Shown: positions 43,501 to 53,194, numbered from the stretch's first letter. The stretch: DNA of 64,000 nt from Monocercomonoides exilis (GCA_001643675.2 LSRY02000048.1:381501-445500); one strand, 5' to 3'. Notes: generated from the letters alone by a model not told the origin. Program-made: numbers and translations.

Positions 43501-45718
43501 GGAAGAAGAGATACGAGTGACTAATTGCTCGTTTGTGAAATGTGTGAATATGAATGGGAAAGGAAGCGCGATGGAGATGAAAGGATGCAGAAAAGTGCAG
43601 CTTGAGGCATGCTTGTTTGATGGAGAAAGAGGTGAAAGCGGAGAAAAGAAAATCTATGGGAAAACGAATGTGGAAGAAGAGAGGTGCAGATGGGAAGGAT
43701 CTCTTGTGGATGTTTTGAAGAGTTCTGTGATGATGAAAGATTCAACAATATCGAATTCACCAGAAGGTGGAATAACGATGAGTGGAGGAAGCGTTGTAAT
43801 TGAGAAAGGAGAGTTTTTGAATAACAATCCATCAATTGAAAATTATCCATCGTTGAGAAGAAATATCATTTGTTCAGATTCAGGAATATTGAATGTGATG
43901 AGTTTGAAAGGAGGAGATGGATTGGAGAGAAATACATCACTTTGGATGCTGAATGATGGATGCAGTTTTGAAGGGATTGCTTCAGAAAGGGATTCGTCAT
44001 TCTTCATTTCTGTTCTGGAAAGTGTGGAAGCAAAAGAAGAAGCAAACAGAATGAAGCTGACATTCAAAGGGATGCTTCTTATTCCATGCAATCTGTCATT
44101 CTCAGTTGTGAAGAGAAAAGGAGAAGAGAAAGAGATTGGACATTATGATTTTGATTCAAAGGGATTCCTTTCAGAAAGAGAAGTTGAAGGAAGCGTTGCA
44201 AAAGATTCGATCGGCAGTTGTGGAAATGATGTTGAGGTGAGCGTGCATGTTTTGTTTGGGAATACGGAATCTCCTTCTTCGACACAATCTTTCGTACTGA
44301 AGAATGCAAGTGAATCCAAAGAGAAAGGAGACGAAAACATTGTTGAAAGTGGAAACAAGAATGCATTCCATTGGATTATCATTGTTCTCGTGTTGTCAAT
44401 GTTATTTTTGATTGTTTTGATTGGATTTATTGTGTTCGTCGTTCGGTGGAGGAAGGCAAAGAGACGAACAGAAGAACTGGAGGAGATTGTGAACGACACA
44501 GTGAAGAAGGATCCGAAGGCATTTGAGATGGTGACGATGGAGATGTCACCTGAGGAGCAGTGGAGGAGAGCTGAGAGAGAGGCAGAGAAGAAGAATGATG
44601 AAATGATAAAGAAGAGAGTGTATGAGAAGAGCTTGGGACACTCCGAGTCATCAGAGCACCTTCTGTCTGAGAGTGGTTCCACTGAATACATTCTAGGGAG
44701 AGATTCAGACAAGATTCCTCAGTGGGTATTGGAGAAGGTTGAAGAAGAGGAAATAAGAAAGCAGACTCCATCACCATCCATATCATCCACTTCAACCACT
44801 TCAACAACTGATTCAGATTCAACATTTGTTCGAGGGGAGGATTTGTGTCCAACCACTTCATCGATGTCGAATCTGGTGGATGCAATGGCCTGTTCCTCGC
44901 CTCATGAAAAGCTGATTGTGGACTTGAGGGATTCTCTGTTCATGTTGTTGCATGGAAGGAATAAGACAAAAGAGATGGCGATTGGGACTCTGCAGGAGAG
45001 GGAGATGACAGCTGCCCAGATCCTGTTCTGGGTGGCAAATGGAGCACTTCACTCGTTTGAAGAAATGGAAAATCCTCTTCAGTCATTATCCAGTCTGAGT
45101 CCTCACATTGGGCTGTTCTCAGAACACATGGTCATCTGCATTGTGATGCACTCAGACTTATTGTCTGATGATGATTCTGATTCATCGTCCGTCTCATCAT
45201 CAACAGCCGTGACTTCTGCAAGTGATGATGATGATGAAGATTCTCTTCCTTCATCTGCTTTTGAGGATGAAGATAGCTTCAAAAAAGAGTGCTTAAGATG
45301 GAAGGCACCTGAGATGCTGATCAACAAGAAGTTGGGAGCAACAAAGAAATCAGTTGTGTTTTCGATAGGGATGATGCTGTGGGAGTGTTTGACACTGCAG
45401 ATTCCGTTTGGTGATTTTGAAGCGGAGCTGGCTGGACAGAAGATTGTGAATGGTGAAAGTGCAGGGCTTGAGAAAATCCGAGATTCGACTTTTTATGAAA
45501 CAACCAAAAGCGCAATGTCAATAGAACCGTTTGAAAGACCGACATTGATCACTTTGAAGCGAAAGTTTTACGAGCATTTTCCATCAGGAACAAATATTGT
45601 GACAGTTTCTGATGCAGTGGACTTTGACATTGATGAAGATGAAGAAGGTGGAGGAAGCGAAGAGAAAAATAGCAGGAATGGTTTTAAAAGTGATGCAACC
45701 TTCTATACGACAAGTTAA
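37538..45718 (+). CDS. Beta-helix membrane protein with C-terminal pseudokinase lobe
   Basis: This single-exon gene encodes 2,726 residues. The first ATG (37538) starts a hydrophobic signal peptide (MLSGICCFVCIIYFQCMC) with a likely cleavage near IGA-AN. The extracellular part of about 2,250 residues is built of repeated Cys-rich and Gly-rich strands (SGCEFQNCKANRYGGG, GGGMMI-like turns), as in right-handed parallel beta-helix (pectin-lyase-like) or Pmp-like proteins. One transmembrane helix follows at about residues 2279-2302, then a basic stop-transfer (RWRKAKRR). The cytoplasmic part has a Ser/Asp-rich linker and a kinase C-lobe-like segment: WKAPEM (about 2586), FSIGMMLWECLTLQIPFG (about 2607) and ERPTLITLKRKF (about 2667). 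No HRD or DFG motif and no glycine-loop lobe is visible, so I read it as a pseudokinase. Similar architectures are common in oxymonads. Likely surface receptor or adhesin; ligand unknown. Confidence 0.8.
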   Translation: MLSGICCFVCIIYFQCMCIGAANEETFQMKKYKKERIDDYLERNWSDAFQKDVFANEIGLETNNGGRECGTKITKKCEKRMNGDSKEENDEKLKFREASRTEMVRGTNMSAERKMRKQQRYEGESLIEGCLMIANSSIKLHSLGLVLNDGQSVLNAANGCFIEVSRCRIEIGGEMPPFCLSGSCGLLTNISLRFPLNSHFQKCPSLFSSKPFEGIHSEKCHVSVCYSHFSSFCISSAPFLSSAFVESISLSNLDFFNFSTTPAKTESHSTCQCGKATSMNSCSFHSVCDAYDGGIVPSINNPFASLTASNTSFVVCCRTKNVVCEGTADGKLTPGRQNETENGANTFTWCEWNGSKTTGNKDDFTDDASNGGAIRMYNLNSGELTVSHCAFNDCHAHYRGGGIMCHTIKTVRIENNVFNSCSVQTWAGGGVYTCNITSSVLISGCEFQNCKANRYGGGLDLEDINCSGTGCIEAENGGGESVCVFDCSFSSCSVSSYYGGGMFCETVPKTQFKIRFIQFISCSAASCGGGLRFHLSRQSSQKDIIYCDYLFFHECECSGNPPYGHDIMFFDLFNAFLSSGNPFFECYTTNTNDQRVCYGYDNMGSSWSYYHTEKQWWINNGILNRFVAVDGGFEDKMCGIDESRACKSIGIAVHQSKTQTTLVVMLMEGNYKRETTPIDIESMKVSVIGACKDKSSIGTGALSSVGTLFSVTTGHLGLLHMKVDCNSNFSPSTPSVVVVSDGGGSLSLEDVVITTSNKEGYVISSSLFVVQLSQLSMVGVEIKDMNVSKPLFSEPDLSSSSSSSLPSLSSSALHLTATVSGDSVLANVKVMNVKLTEGDGVVVAKSVKEGEIFSVSNITIEGCECEEGNGGGMSIYLVDNGEVVMNGTTVIDGCNTVNNGGNGGKGGGMMIVIESGECGLTIGKNVEFSKVNGNVASYGKDVFVQCGCGVFLESKLNTDTFAFFDTSVIPSDVLRLSGSENGDERKVIPLFVYLCSMGTKVIVDGSGGNGMDHNHCGFESFRCQTVDYCANSRMSSTANEIEVVSSSSITKEITGPSFDVNISGRIVSFEEGERILVNVIDGGSATQDWLVGCSSSLTMSRLSFVVKGQLNSRRSAFILSNSTLSVTNCSVSFESGSLTDGKIGYNVISIEGGELIMNGFVMEGPVTTNGKSPISMKNVMRLEMNNSRMSGVEVTGGIGGGCLNVGMNEEGGSVNTEESYISSVCSGGSGMKGGGIMISVGKGGSLEMKNVNLSGCEVPSEDREDGGRGIGGGMFVELPNQMGSFVMEGMTFEGCNAWKGKNMFVSGWDLSEIVKKEHLKWEIKEEELGWLDELCGWERMTTGEEGYVIPLVVYLWDNWSGDGFVSKEKGGDFNGCGYSEAPCSSINHLISLRYGTLEKGESRIKISGSGLLQKSILFLLSSSSKTPIVSIEGEIEGTILKVSEGGRNEGEEEGGGMITLNVVASFTNLLFSLPNGLVSHSSLIHSTSSSATLSIMRCSFVCDDATKETKYCLIKADGGSVVIEDCTLSQFSLVKGLVEFIADVKSIDVMNVSVSNTTISGSSLISLSQPSPTNVLINKARENTKQIVRVNSSSFANITCVENRACVMSVGSFSSGMECVIEGCVLTKCMSERSKEGGGMKMLMKRDESEVKVSGCSFGMCVCFTVNGRGGGMMIDAIDPNVEYTETKIPPLELRLENIRFMMNDAFVGKDMFIRCESIASQINERLFLLDFNQESLKSNNSMCGSDGEENIDVDLIPLVTFYYSSQVFVCVNGSDSRQCGAQNNPCESIGNAVQHIERSVVNMIIIDGAGKIGGECVIGDVRMEPVKKTKGNICFDGKIEKTSEEDGIMKFVNESAVERCSFEFGGEFEASHKFILKVKNGSMEMRNCKFISSAVELKLDNTIVSVESGELKMWEMEFNSLHLRAALIVLCEESKVFLGETNIWNVMCQADAAVVVVGGKAEFEMKEMSFENISLLTDGCVMVIDEAEEEIRVTNCSFVKCVNMNGKGSAMEMKGCRKVQLEACLFDGERGESGEKKIYGKTNVEEERCRWEGSLVDVLKSSVMMKDSTISNSPEGGITMSGGSVVIEKGEFLNNNPSIENYPSLRRNIICSDSGILNVMSLKGGDGLERNTSLWMLNDGCSFEGIASERDSSFFISVLESVEAKEEANRMKLTFKGMLLIPCNLSFSVVKRKGEEKEIGHYDFDSKGFLSEREVEGSVAKDSIGSCGNDVEVSVHVLFGNTESPSSTQSFVLKNASESKEKGDENIVESGNKNAFHWIIIVLVLSMLFLIVLIGFIVFVVRWRKAKRRTEELEEIVNDTVKKDPKAFEMVTMEMSPEEQWRRAEREAEKKNDEMIKKRVYEKSLGHSESSEHLLSESGSTEYILGRDSDKIPQWVLEKVEEEEIRKQTPSPSISSTSTTSTTDSDSTFVRGEDLCPTTSSMSNLVDAMACSSPHEKLIVDLRDSLFMLLHGRNKTKEMAIGTLQEREMTAAQILFWVANGALHSFEEMENPLQSLSSLSPHIGLFSEHMVICIVMHSDLLSDDDSDSSSVSSSTAVTSASDDDDEDSLPSSAFEDEDSFKKECLRWKAPEMLINKKLGATKKSVVFSIGMMLWECLTLQIPFGDFEAELAGQKIVNGESAGLEKIRDSTFYETTKSAMSIEPFERPTLITLKRKFYEHFPSGTNIVTVSDAVDFDIDEDEEGGGSEEKNSRNGFKSDATFYTTS

Positions 45719-46792
45719 ATAACAAAATAATTCTCATATTTTTGTGGAGAGGACTGATGTTTGTTCATGTATATTTGATTTTTTTAGCTTTCTTTATTAA
45801 GAATAACAAAAATGTTGAACTTTTTTTTTCTGTTTCTGTTTCTGTTTCCATATTTGAGAAATTTTTTGATAACTTTACCAACAACTTTGCTCTTTTCAAA
45901 CTCTTTTATTATATTCTAACTCTGATGTTCTTTGATTGTCTTTCATTTCAAAATCACCTTCAAACTTTGACATTTCATTTTTATGTTTTTATTAGGAAGT
46001 TATGATTTTCTGCGATGTATTGTTCCAAATTTTTGTGTTCATACATATTCCCATTGTTTTTGTTTCATTCAACATAACGCCAATCCTTTATTTTTTACAA
46101 ATCATTGTTTTATTATGTTCAGTGTTCAATTTTTGTATTCATTCATTTTATCTTTTTTATTCTGGTAATTTAAAAACCAGAATATTCTTTATAAATCAGA
46201 ACAAAACTTTTATGGCGTTTCTCCTTTGAACATTATTTAAAACGTAAAAAGTGCAATCTTTTTCTTTTCTTTTCTTATTTGAGATATTTATTTAATGAAT
46301 AATATTATTGAAATAAAGAATATCTGATCATAATCGATAAGATCGACACCATAAAAAATCGTTAAATCAACTTTATCCACAAATAAAAATGTATGTTTTG
46401 CAAATATGAGTATTTTGACACACTTTTAACAAAGTTGATTTTTCATATTTTTTTTCCTAAAAAAAAGAAGAAATATTTATAAAAAAGTGAATCATGTCAT
46501 TAACTTTGCCTAAAAAGAATTTGATTTGTAAAATGGGTGATTATTTTTAAAATCACTCATTTTTTCGGGGTGTTAATTTTTCAAAAATTGTTTGTCATTG
46601 GGAAGTGTTTTTGAATTCTGATGATAAAATTATCACCACTGCTTTATTGACAAATGTTATTTCCGAACCAAAGATAAAAATGTCTTCAATAAACCTTATC
46701 ACTTTTCAATTTTTTTTTTATTGATATTCAAAAAATAATTTCGCACAGAAATTTTTGATGAAAAAATATGATTTCAAAAATAATTACACAAA

Positions 46793-47071
46793 TGGGGGAA
46801 AATATGGACTTTTAAGCTTTTTTTGCACAAGGCATTGAAAAAATGCTTCACTCATAACATTTTTAAACTTAACCAGATTTCAAAATAAATTTGATTTTCA
46901 TTTCAGAAAACAGGCATCGTTGAAATAGAAACATAAAGTTTTGTGACATTTCACGAACTCCAAAAAATGGACTCATTTTTATTGAATTTTTTAATCTCAA
47001 AAAGATCATCTTTGATACGCAATTTTTCAATGCAAATGCCTGAAGCCAAATATTTTGTCCCAATTTTTTAA
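46793..47071 (+). repeat. Direct repeat, copy 1
   Basis: The segment begins TGGGGGAAAATATGGACTTT and ends near GTCCCAATTTTTT. It aligns over its whole length with 48399-48675 at roughly 80 percent identity by eye, with small indels. Shared blocks include CACAAGGC, GCTTCACTCATAAC, AATAAATTTGATTTTCAT, ACAGGCATC and AAATGCCTGAAGC. It is non-coding in both copies. Confidence 0.75.
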
Positions 47072-48020
47072 AAAACATTATTCATGAAAGTTTAATGGTG
47101 AGTTTTTTTTTTTGATATCATATTTTTTCCTTCTAATATTTCGGTGCAAAATATAATGTAAACAAATGTGATTAAACATTGAAAAGAAATTTCACAATTG
47201 ATTGATAGTATTATAATGAATTCATCTTGGACATCATTTTTTTGAAACAATTGTGAAGCTTTAAACATTTGAGTGAAATACATCGTGCCAAAAATTAAAA
47301 CCTAAGTAATATAAACATCCCGAAAAAAATTCTGATATTTATAATAATCATCTGTATGAAAATTTCTCTATTGACAAGTTTTGATTAAAAATGTTTCCTT
47401 ATAATAAACATATATAAAGATTCAAGCCACAAAACACAAGTCATTCATATCACAAATAAAAAATTTCCATTTCGAAATTGCACTTTTTTTAGAAAACTGA
47501 TTGTTTTTGATGAGTTATGTTACACAACATAATGTTTTCTTATCAACGATTGTCCCAAACAAATATGATAACAATCAAAACCGTATATAGTCACATTGCA
47601 TATAGTCAGCATCGGTCTACACATCATTTTTCGATGAACCGACATTTTTTGCCAATTTTTCATTCATTTTTCATCACATGCATTTAAATGGCAAAATATT
47701 TGTAATCATATATTTTAATGAAATGGGTTCATTTTTCGTTGAAATATCGATTTTTTGATCAAAATTTTCAATTTTTTATTTTTCAAAATTATGTTTAAAA
47801 AAGTCAAAATAATGTGTATTAATGAAAAAATTGATTTCGCAAGTGAAAAATGCGTTTTAATGAAAAATTTTCAAAAATTAAAAGTTTCACATAAATTTAT
47901 TTAATTAATTAATTAATTTTTATTTTTTTCTGTGTGAAGCAGCATCGAATATTGACACAATCGGATAGTCACAAAAAGTTGTGCAAAACCCAATGTGATT
48001 AAATCCGATATTGACTGATT

Positions 48021-48021
<1 letters not shown>

Positions 48022-48062
<41 letters not shown>
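48022..48062 (+). repeat. Poly(T) run of 41 bases
   Basis: An uninterrupted T homopolymer immediately left of the foldback element at 48065-48275. It could be the poly(A) tail of a retroposed sequence on the minus strand, or simple slippage. Its exact length is prone to sequencing error. Confidence 0.9.
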
Positions 48063-48063
<1 letters not shown>

Positions 48064-48064
48064 G

Positions 48065-48275
48065 AAAGTTCTTATTGTTTTATTTTCAAAAAAATGAAAA
48101 GTTCATATTTCTATCAAATTTTTGTTCCCACTCAAGAAACTTCACGACAATGGAAATTATAACATTGTCGACATTTTGTTTTCATGACAGTGAAGTTTCG
48201 TGAGAGAGAACCGAAATTTGATCAAAGAATGAAATTTTAGTTTTATTTGAAGACTAAACAAAAGGAACTTTTCAA
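48065..48275. mobile_element. Foldback (MITE-like) element
   Basis: Two imperfect inverted arms of about 80 bp (48065-48145 and 48190-48272) face each other across a 44-bp centre. The best-paired part is CTCAAGAAACTTCAC against GTGAAGTTTCGTGAG (14 of 15). The centre has its own perfect 8-bp hairpin, CGACAATG with CATTGTCG. There is no coding capacity and no clear target-site duplication. It could be a MITE or a transcribed hairpin. Confidence 0.55.
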
Positions 48276-48398
48276 AAAAATATTGACAATTTTTTCTTTA
48301 TTTCAATAATATAAAATAATTGACAAAAAATAGAAAAAACTATTTATATCATTTTATCAAATAAGTTCTTTGATACTGTTTCAAAATAAAAGAACATT

Positions 48399-48675
48399 TG
48401 GGGGAAAATACGGACTTTCAAGCTTTATTTGCACAAGGCGTTGAAAAATTGCTTCACTCATAACTTTATTTTGCTTTCTCAGATTTCAGAATAAATTTGA
48501 TTTTCATATCCGTAAACAGGCATCATTGAAATCAAAACACAAAGTTTTGTGCCATTTCACGAATTTCAGAAAATGGACCCATTTTTGTTGTGTGTTTTGA
48601 TATAAAAAAGTCGATGAAAAATGCATAATTTTTTAATAAAAATGCCTGAAGCTTTATATTTTGCCCCATTTTTTC
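48399..48675 (+). repeat. Direct repeat, copy 2
   Basis: Second copy of the repeat at 46793-47071, in the same orientation about 1.6 kb away. It starts TGGGGGAAAATACGGACTTT and ends GCCCCATTTTTT. The even divergence along its length suggests an old duplicate or members of a dispersed family, rather than a recent tandem duplication. Confidence 0.75.
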
Positions 48676-48965
48676 AGGTTGTGTGAGATTTATTTATCAT
48701 CAAATCGAAAAATTGGTTGACAATCGAAAATTCATCTTACAAAAATAAAATAGAATTTATTATAAGGTTTGGTGATAAAATTTGTATTAACTATCAAAAT
48801 CATTAATGTTCATTCGACAATTATAAATTTCATCATTTGTTTGGTATGTGTGATTCTTTTTGAAATCATATCTTTCATCGTTGTGTGTGTGATCGCAAAG
48901 TTTTCAGTTGTTGATAAAAAGATAATTGTTTTCATTTCCATTCACTGATAATTTTTCGAAAAACA

Positions 48966-49693
48966 ACACCAAAAATAATTCTAATACGAAAAAGAATAAT
49001 TTAAAATCGGAATTTATAATTCGAATTCGAAAAAAAATAATTTGATTTCATAATTTATTTATTCAATTTCGAAATTCATTTAAAACTGAAATTTTTAATT
49101 TTTCTCGGGTATGGATTTCTGAAAATTTCAAGTTATTTTTGACCAATCAAATATTATTACTCAAAGAAAACAGTTTTTTCTAATTGAAACAATCAATAAA
49201 TCAATTTTTTGAATTTTTTTCACTTTCGAAAATCATCACTCAAATGATAAAAATATTTTGAAAAATTCATTCTCTATAATACACAATTAAAAATTGAAAA
49301 TAATCAATCACAAAATTTTATTGAATAACAAAAAACAAGAATTTATTTCTCAATTATATTTTTCAAGTTTTTGGAGTAAAAATAGAAAAATATCAATTTT
49401 TAATACTAAAATGAATTCATTTTTATTTTTTGAATTACTTCTGTAAAAGAAATATGAATTCAAAATGAATGAATTTTTTTTTATGAAAATGCATCATTTT
49501 TCAAATATAGATAAACAAAGTGAACTGATGAAATATAAATAAAGAGAATTAAAAACCCAAAACACAAGTTATTCATACCACAAATAAAAAAAAATATTCA
49601 TTTTCGAAATTGAATTAATAAATTACGAATTTGAATTATAAATTTTCGATTTTGAATTATTCTTTTTCGAATTAGAATTATTTTTCGTGAAAC
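48966..49693. mobile_element. Element bounded by ~100-bp inverted repeats
   Basis: The left arm (48966-49080) contains AATAATTCTAATACGAAAAAG, cut here to its key words TAATTCTAAT and CGAAAAAGAATAATT. The right arm (49591-49693) carries the reverse complement of the same order of words (AATTATTCTTTTTCG, ATTAGAATTA). The arms extend outward to TTCGAAATT-type words. The interior of about 510 bp is AT-rich and non-coding. This architecture fits a non-autonomous DNA transposon remnant. Confidence 0.5.
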
Positions 49694-50062
49694 CAACACT
49701 TCAGAATTAACAAATGCAACAGAATGTTTAATTTTGTTTTTATTTCCTTTCTTGTTTTTTTAAAATCGAAAACAATATTTATGTCTCTCTGTTTTTCTTG
49801 ATATTGCTCAAATAAAAATACTTTTTCTGTTTCAATTATTTTTCAAAAAGGATAACATATAAGTGAATAACATATTCATTCCCTCATAACACACACCGTC
49901 GTTAATAGATGATGCTATTCCCTATCAGTTTTCATTTAACATCTCTATTAGTAAAAGTATTAATAAAACCATTTCATGTTGGACCCACAATTTTTTGAGA
50001 AAAACCATTGATAATGGTTAAAACAAACAAATTTTCTATTTATTTTACAACATAGCATCAAA

Positions 50063-50707
50063 ATGGGGTTGCTAACGTCAAAGATCAAGAACTTGTTTGG
50101 CAAAACAGAAAAAAGAATTTTTTTGTTTGGATTGGATGGTTTGAATGGAATTGATTAACTTGTGAAATGAATTATTTCATTAATGAATTTTTTTATCATC
50201 TTAACGGCAGCCGCTGGAAAAACTTCAATTTTGTACAAGCTGAGCCTGAACAAATTTATTCAAACAATTCCAACAATTGGATTCAATACGGAAGAAGTTC
50301 ATTACAAAAAAATCACTTTCAATATTTGGGATATTGGAGGAGGAAAAGAAATAAGACGTCTTTGGCACGTGTACTGCGAAAAAATGGATGCTCTCGTTAT
50401 TGCAATAGACACTGCAGATGTTTCTCGCATTGCTTGTGAAACAATGGGATGTGGCGATTGCTTAAAGGAATATGTTCACTTTCTTCTTCAACAAAAAGAA
50501 GCAGGAAATATTCCACTTTTGATATATGCGAACAAGCAAGATCTGAGCGGGGCAGTCGGTCCCGAATATATTCGGGAAAAGCTGGAACTTGATCGAGTTT
50601 GTGCAGAGAGATCTTGGCACATTCAACCATGCTCTGCTTTGACAGGGGATGGACTCCTCGACGGATTAGAATGGCTAACGAATGAGTTTGCTAGCAAACG
50701 GAAATAG
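50063..50707 (+). CDS. ARF/ARL-family small GTPase lacking the catalytic glutamine; one intron
   Basis: Exons 50063-50138 and 50211-50707 join to give 190 residues. The 72-bp intron (GTTTGA...CGGCAG) falls inside the P-loop codons, and splicing restores [23 protein letters not shown] is an N-terminal amphipathic helix with Gly2, as in myristoylated ARF proteins. Switch I keeps the Thr in PTIGFN, and NKQD and CSA complete the guanine-binding pocket. Switch II reads [13 protein letters not shown] where ARF and ARL proteins have WDxGGQxxxRxLW, so the glutamine that positions the hydrolytic water is Gly. About five to six extra residues sit after ADVSRI compared with ARF1. It probably acts in membrane trafficking, with slow intrinsic hydrolysis. 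The subfamily cannot be settled from sight. Confidence 0.88.
50139..50210 (+). other. Intron in the ARF-like gene
   Basis: 72 bp, GTTTGA donor and GGCAG acceptor, phase 1. It contains an in-frame stop, so splicing is required to read the P-loop. Confidence 0.85.
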
Positions 50708-53194
50708 AGTAGCAACACAAATGGGTTTTTCTTTTCATGTTTTTCAAGAAAAAATTGTTTTTCAGGATTGTTTATAATTGGATTGGATAAAAATATTTTT
50801 TTTTTGTTGAACGCTCAATTCAAATTTTTGTGTTGAATATCGAAGTGAAGTCTTCACTTATTTTTTTGTTGGAGTTTCCTTTTCCTTTTCCTTTTCCTTT
50901 TTATTTTCTTCCTTTTTTTAAGAATGATTTTTCTTTGAGCACTTTTCACTTTGTTTTTGAGCGAAATGAGGGATTTTACTTATGATTATCATTTTTTTTT
51001 TTGTTTTATTGCTTTTTTCAAACGAGATCTAGGACTTTTTTTAACTCTGAAAAGAGGTTATTTGTGACTTTATATTTTACTCATTTCACTTTCCGTTTAT
51101 TTTTTGTGATGAATAAGAGAAGCTTGATTATTGCGTTTGATAAATGAAGCTTGATGCAAATGTATTTGAATTAAATTGACAAAGAAAATACATTTCTTTC
51201 TATCTTTGCTTTTTTCTTTATTTTTTTGTATTTTCAAAATTTGATTTTGACAATGAACATCATCTTTAATTTGACAAAAAAAAAAGAGAAATTTTTTTCC
51301 AATTTCGTTGGTCATTTCAATAAATTGAATTTTGAAGTGATACTTCTTTATTTATTTGAGTGACTTTTATCTTGATATAAATTCAGAAACCAAATCAAAT
51401 TGTGAGTTTTTAATAAATAGCATCCTTAAATGAAGAAAAAGAAAAATGGCTTAATACCACACAAAAAGAAGAAAAAGAAAATATTTCTTTCTGTGCTGGT
51501 TGAATTCTGCCTTTGAGCTCTGCCTTCACACATAAGCAGAGGATCGCCTGCCTTCAACGAGGTTGCTGAAGAAGAAAGGCGCAACGAAGAGAATAAGAAG
51601 AAGAATTAGAAGCAGAATCAGAAACAGAAGAAGAAGAGCAAGTTGAAGATGCAACATAAAAGAGTGCATTTTTTGAGAATCAGCCACAATCAGTCAAAAA
51701 TGATAAGTTAATGACTTCATGCAGAATATTGATGAAAACACATTGCCTCATTTATTGTTATTCCCCTTGAAGCATTCCAGAGAGGTTTCATTTCTGTTGC
51801 TTTTTGTGTTTCTTTCAGTCTATCTTATCTCTTCAGAGGCTCCATCTTTGCATTTTTTGCCTCTCTTCACCTGCCAATGAACTGCAATGCATGCAATCCA
51901 GACTCCCAATGCCGCACTCATTCCATGTCCCAGCCATTCCTCGCTTCGATTGGACTGAAAAAAAGACAGGAATAAATTGTACATATTCGAAGATGCTATC
52001 AAAAATATCCTTTTGCAGAAACGTTTCTGTATTTTCCCCTTTCTCCTTTTCCCCAAATCGAATGAAGCGTACTCAATAGCTTCAGCTGCCGCGCGTATTC
52101 TCCACGAACAATTCTGCAACTTGGTGTTCCATCGCACACTTGCGAAGTTGAAATCCACAAACTTCATGAGCTGTGATTCGTTTCTCTCAACTTCAACTCC
52201 TGCCTTTCTTCTGCTTCATGACCCAGCTCGCCATGACGGAAGCAGAAAGATCTGCTTCACAGATTTCCCCGAACTTCATCTTACTTCCTGTGTTTCCCTC
52301 TTGAAACAGACAGCTTTATCTTCATGTTTTATTGGTAACCTTCGGAGGTGATAAAATTCGCTATGAATGCTTTACACTCCTTTTTCTTTGAGCGTTGCTT
52401 TCAACGTAAACAAATCTTCGTTGCTCTCCATCTTTCATTTTATCGTGCCATTGATGCTCGCTTTATGTGATCTTTCAGTTTGATCATATTTTTCAGTTCT
52501 ATTGTTGGAGAAGCTGTTTTTTTTAAAAAAAAATTGTTTCGTTTTCAACATGTCGATTCCCGAAGAATCCGAGGCCCCCAAATCAGCTTGTCTGCAAATC
52601 ATGGTTCTTCTGTTCCGTATTCTTTTCGGACGAAGTTAAATCGATAAGCTTGATTTTTCATTTTTAATAATCTGTTTTTTATTGCTTTTGCCAACAAGAA
52701 TATCACAAACAATATCACAAACACCTTCAAATTAAAAGAATTGTGCAAAAATGCAAACCTCCAAAATCTTGCTCCCCCCACAGAAATGACTGAATCAACT
52801 TCAATTAAAGACTTTTGCTTTTCATCAAAAAACAGTCTGTTTTGCCCTTTCCATTTCCTGATAAAAATTTTCATTGGAAACAATGGCCTCATACCTAAAG
52901 TACAGAAAAATAATCAGGGGTTGTTTCCTCAGAATTTTCACACAAACAACATCCGAATTTTGATTTTTTCTTATGCAATTGATCACTCTAACGAAAAAGA
53001 ATTTGCTTGATCTCCCAGCAAAACGCATTGAACAGGCTTTATTTAAGTTATTTTCTAACAAAGGCAAATATTTGTCAAGTGAATCTGCTTGGTTTATTTC
53101 ATTTTCGCAGCACTTGTTTGACAAATAAAGATGTTTGTGTTTTTTGTGTTGTCTAATTTCAAACTTTGAGTTATTTTTCATATGCTCAGAACAA
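50708..53194. other. Intergenic region, no convincing gene
   Basis: Mostly AT-rich with a TTTTCC hexamer repeat at about 50.87-50.90 kb, just past the GTPase gene. A richer stretch at about 51.82-52.35 kb is open in more than one frame on both strands (for example 51820-52167 minus, 115 codons). It has no recognisable motif or consistent splice structure. It may be a gene remnant. No tRNA-like box B was seen. Confidence 0.45.

Larger units (their letters stand above)
45719..50062. other. Gene-free AT-rich block with diverged repeats
   Basis: This 4.3 kb stretch is extremely AT-rich with stops in all frames, and no coding signal or RNA gene is visible. It holds a pair of long direct repeats, two inverted-repeat structures and a 41-base poly(T), listed separately. 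A short shared word also recurs at 47434-47485 and 49560-49610 (containing ATTCATA...CACAAATAAAAA, then TTTCGAAATTG). Confidence 0.7.

Noticed and set aside
46000-50000. CRISPR-like or tandem-repeat array
   Set aside because: The repeats are two-copy, diverged and irregularly spaced, and the genome is eukaryotic.
51500-51660. Possible structured RNA or tRNA in a locally richer stretch
   Set aside because: No box A or box B consensus, no cloverleaf pairing, and the stretch grades into an AAG repeat.
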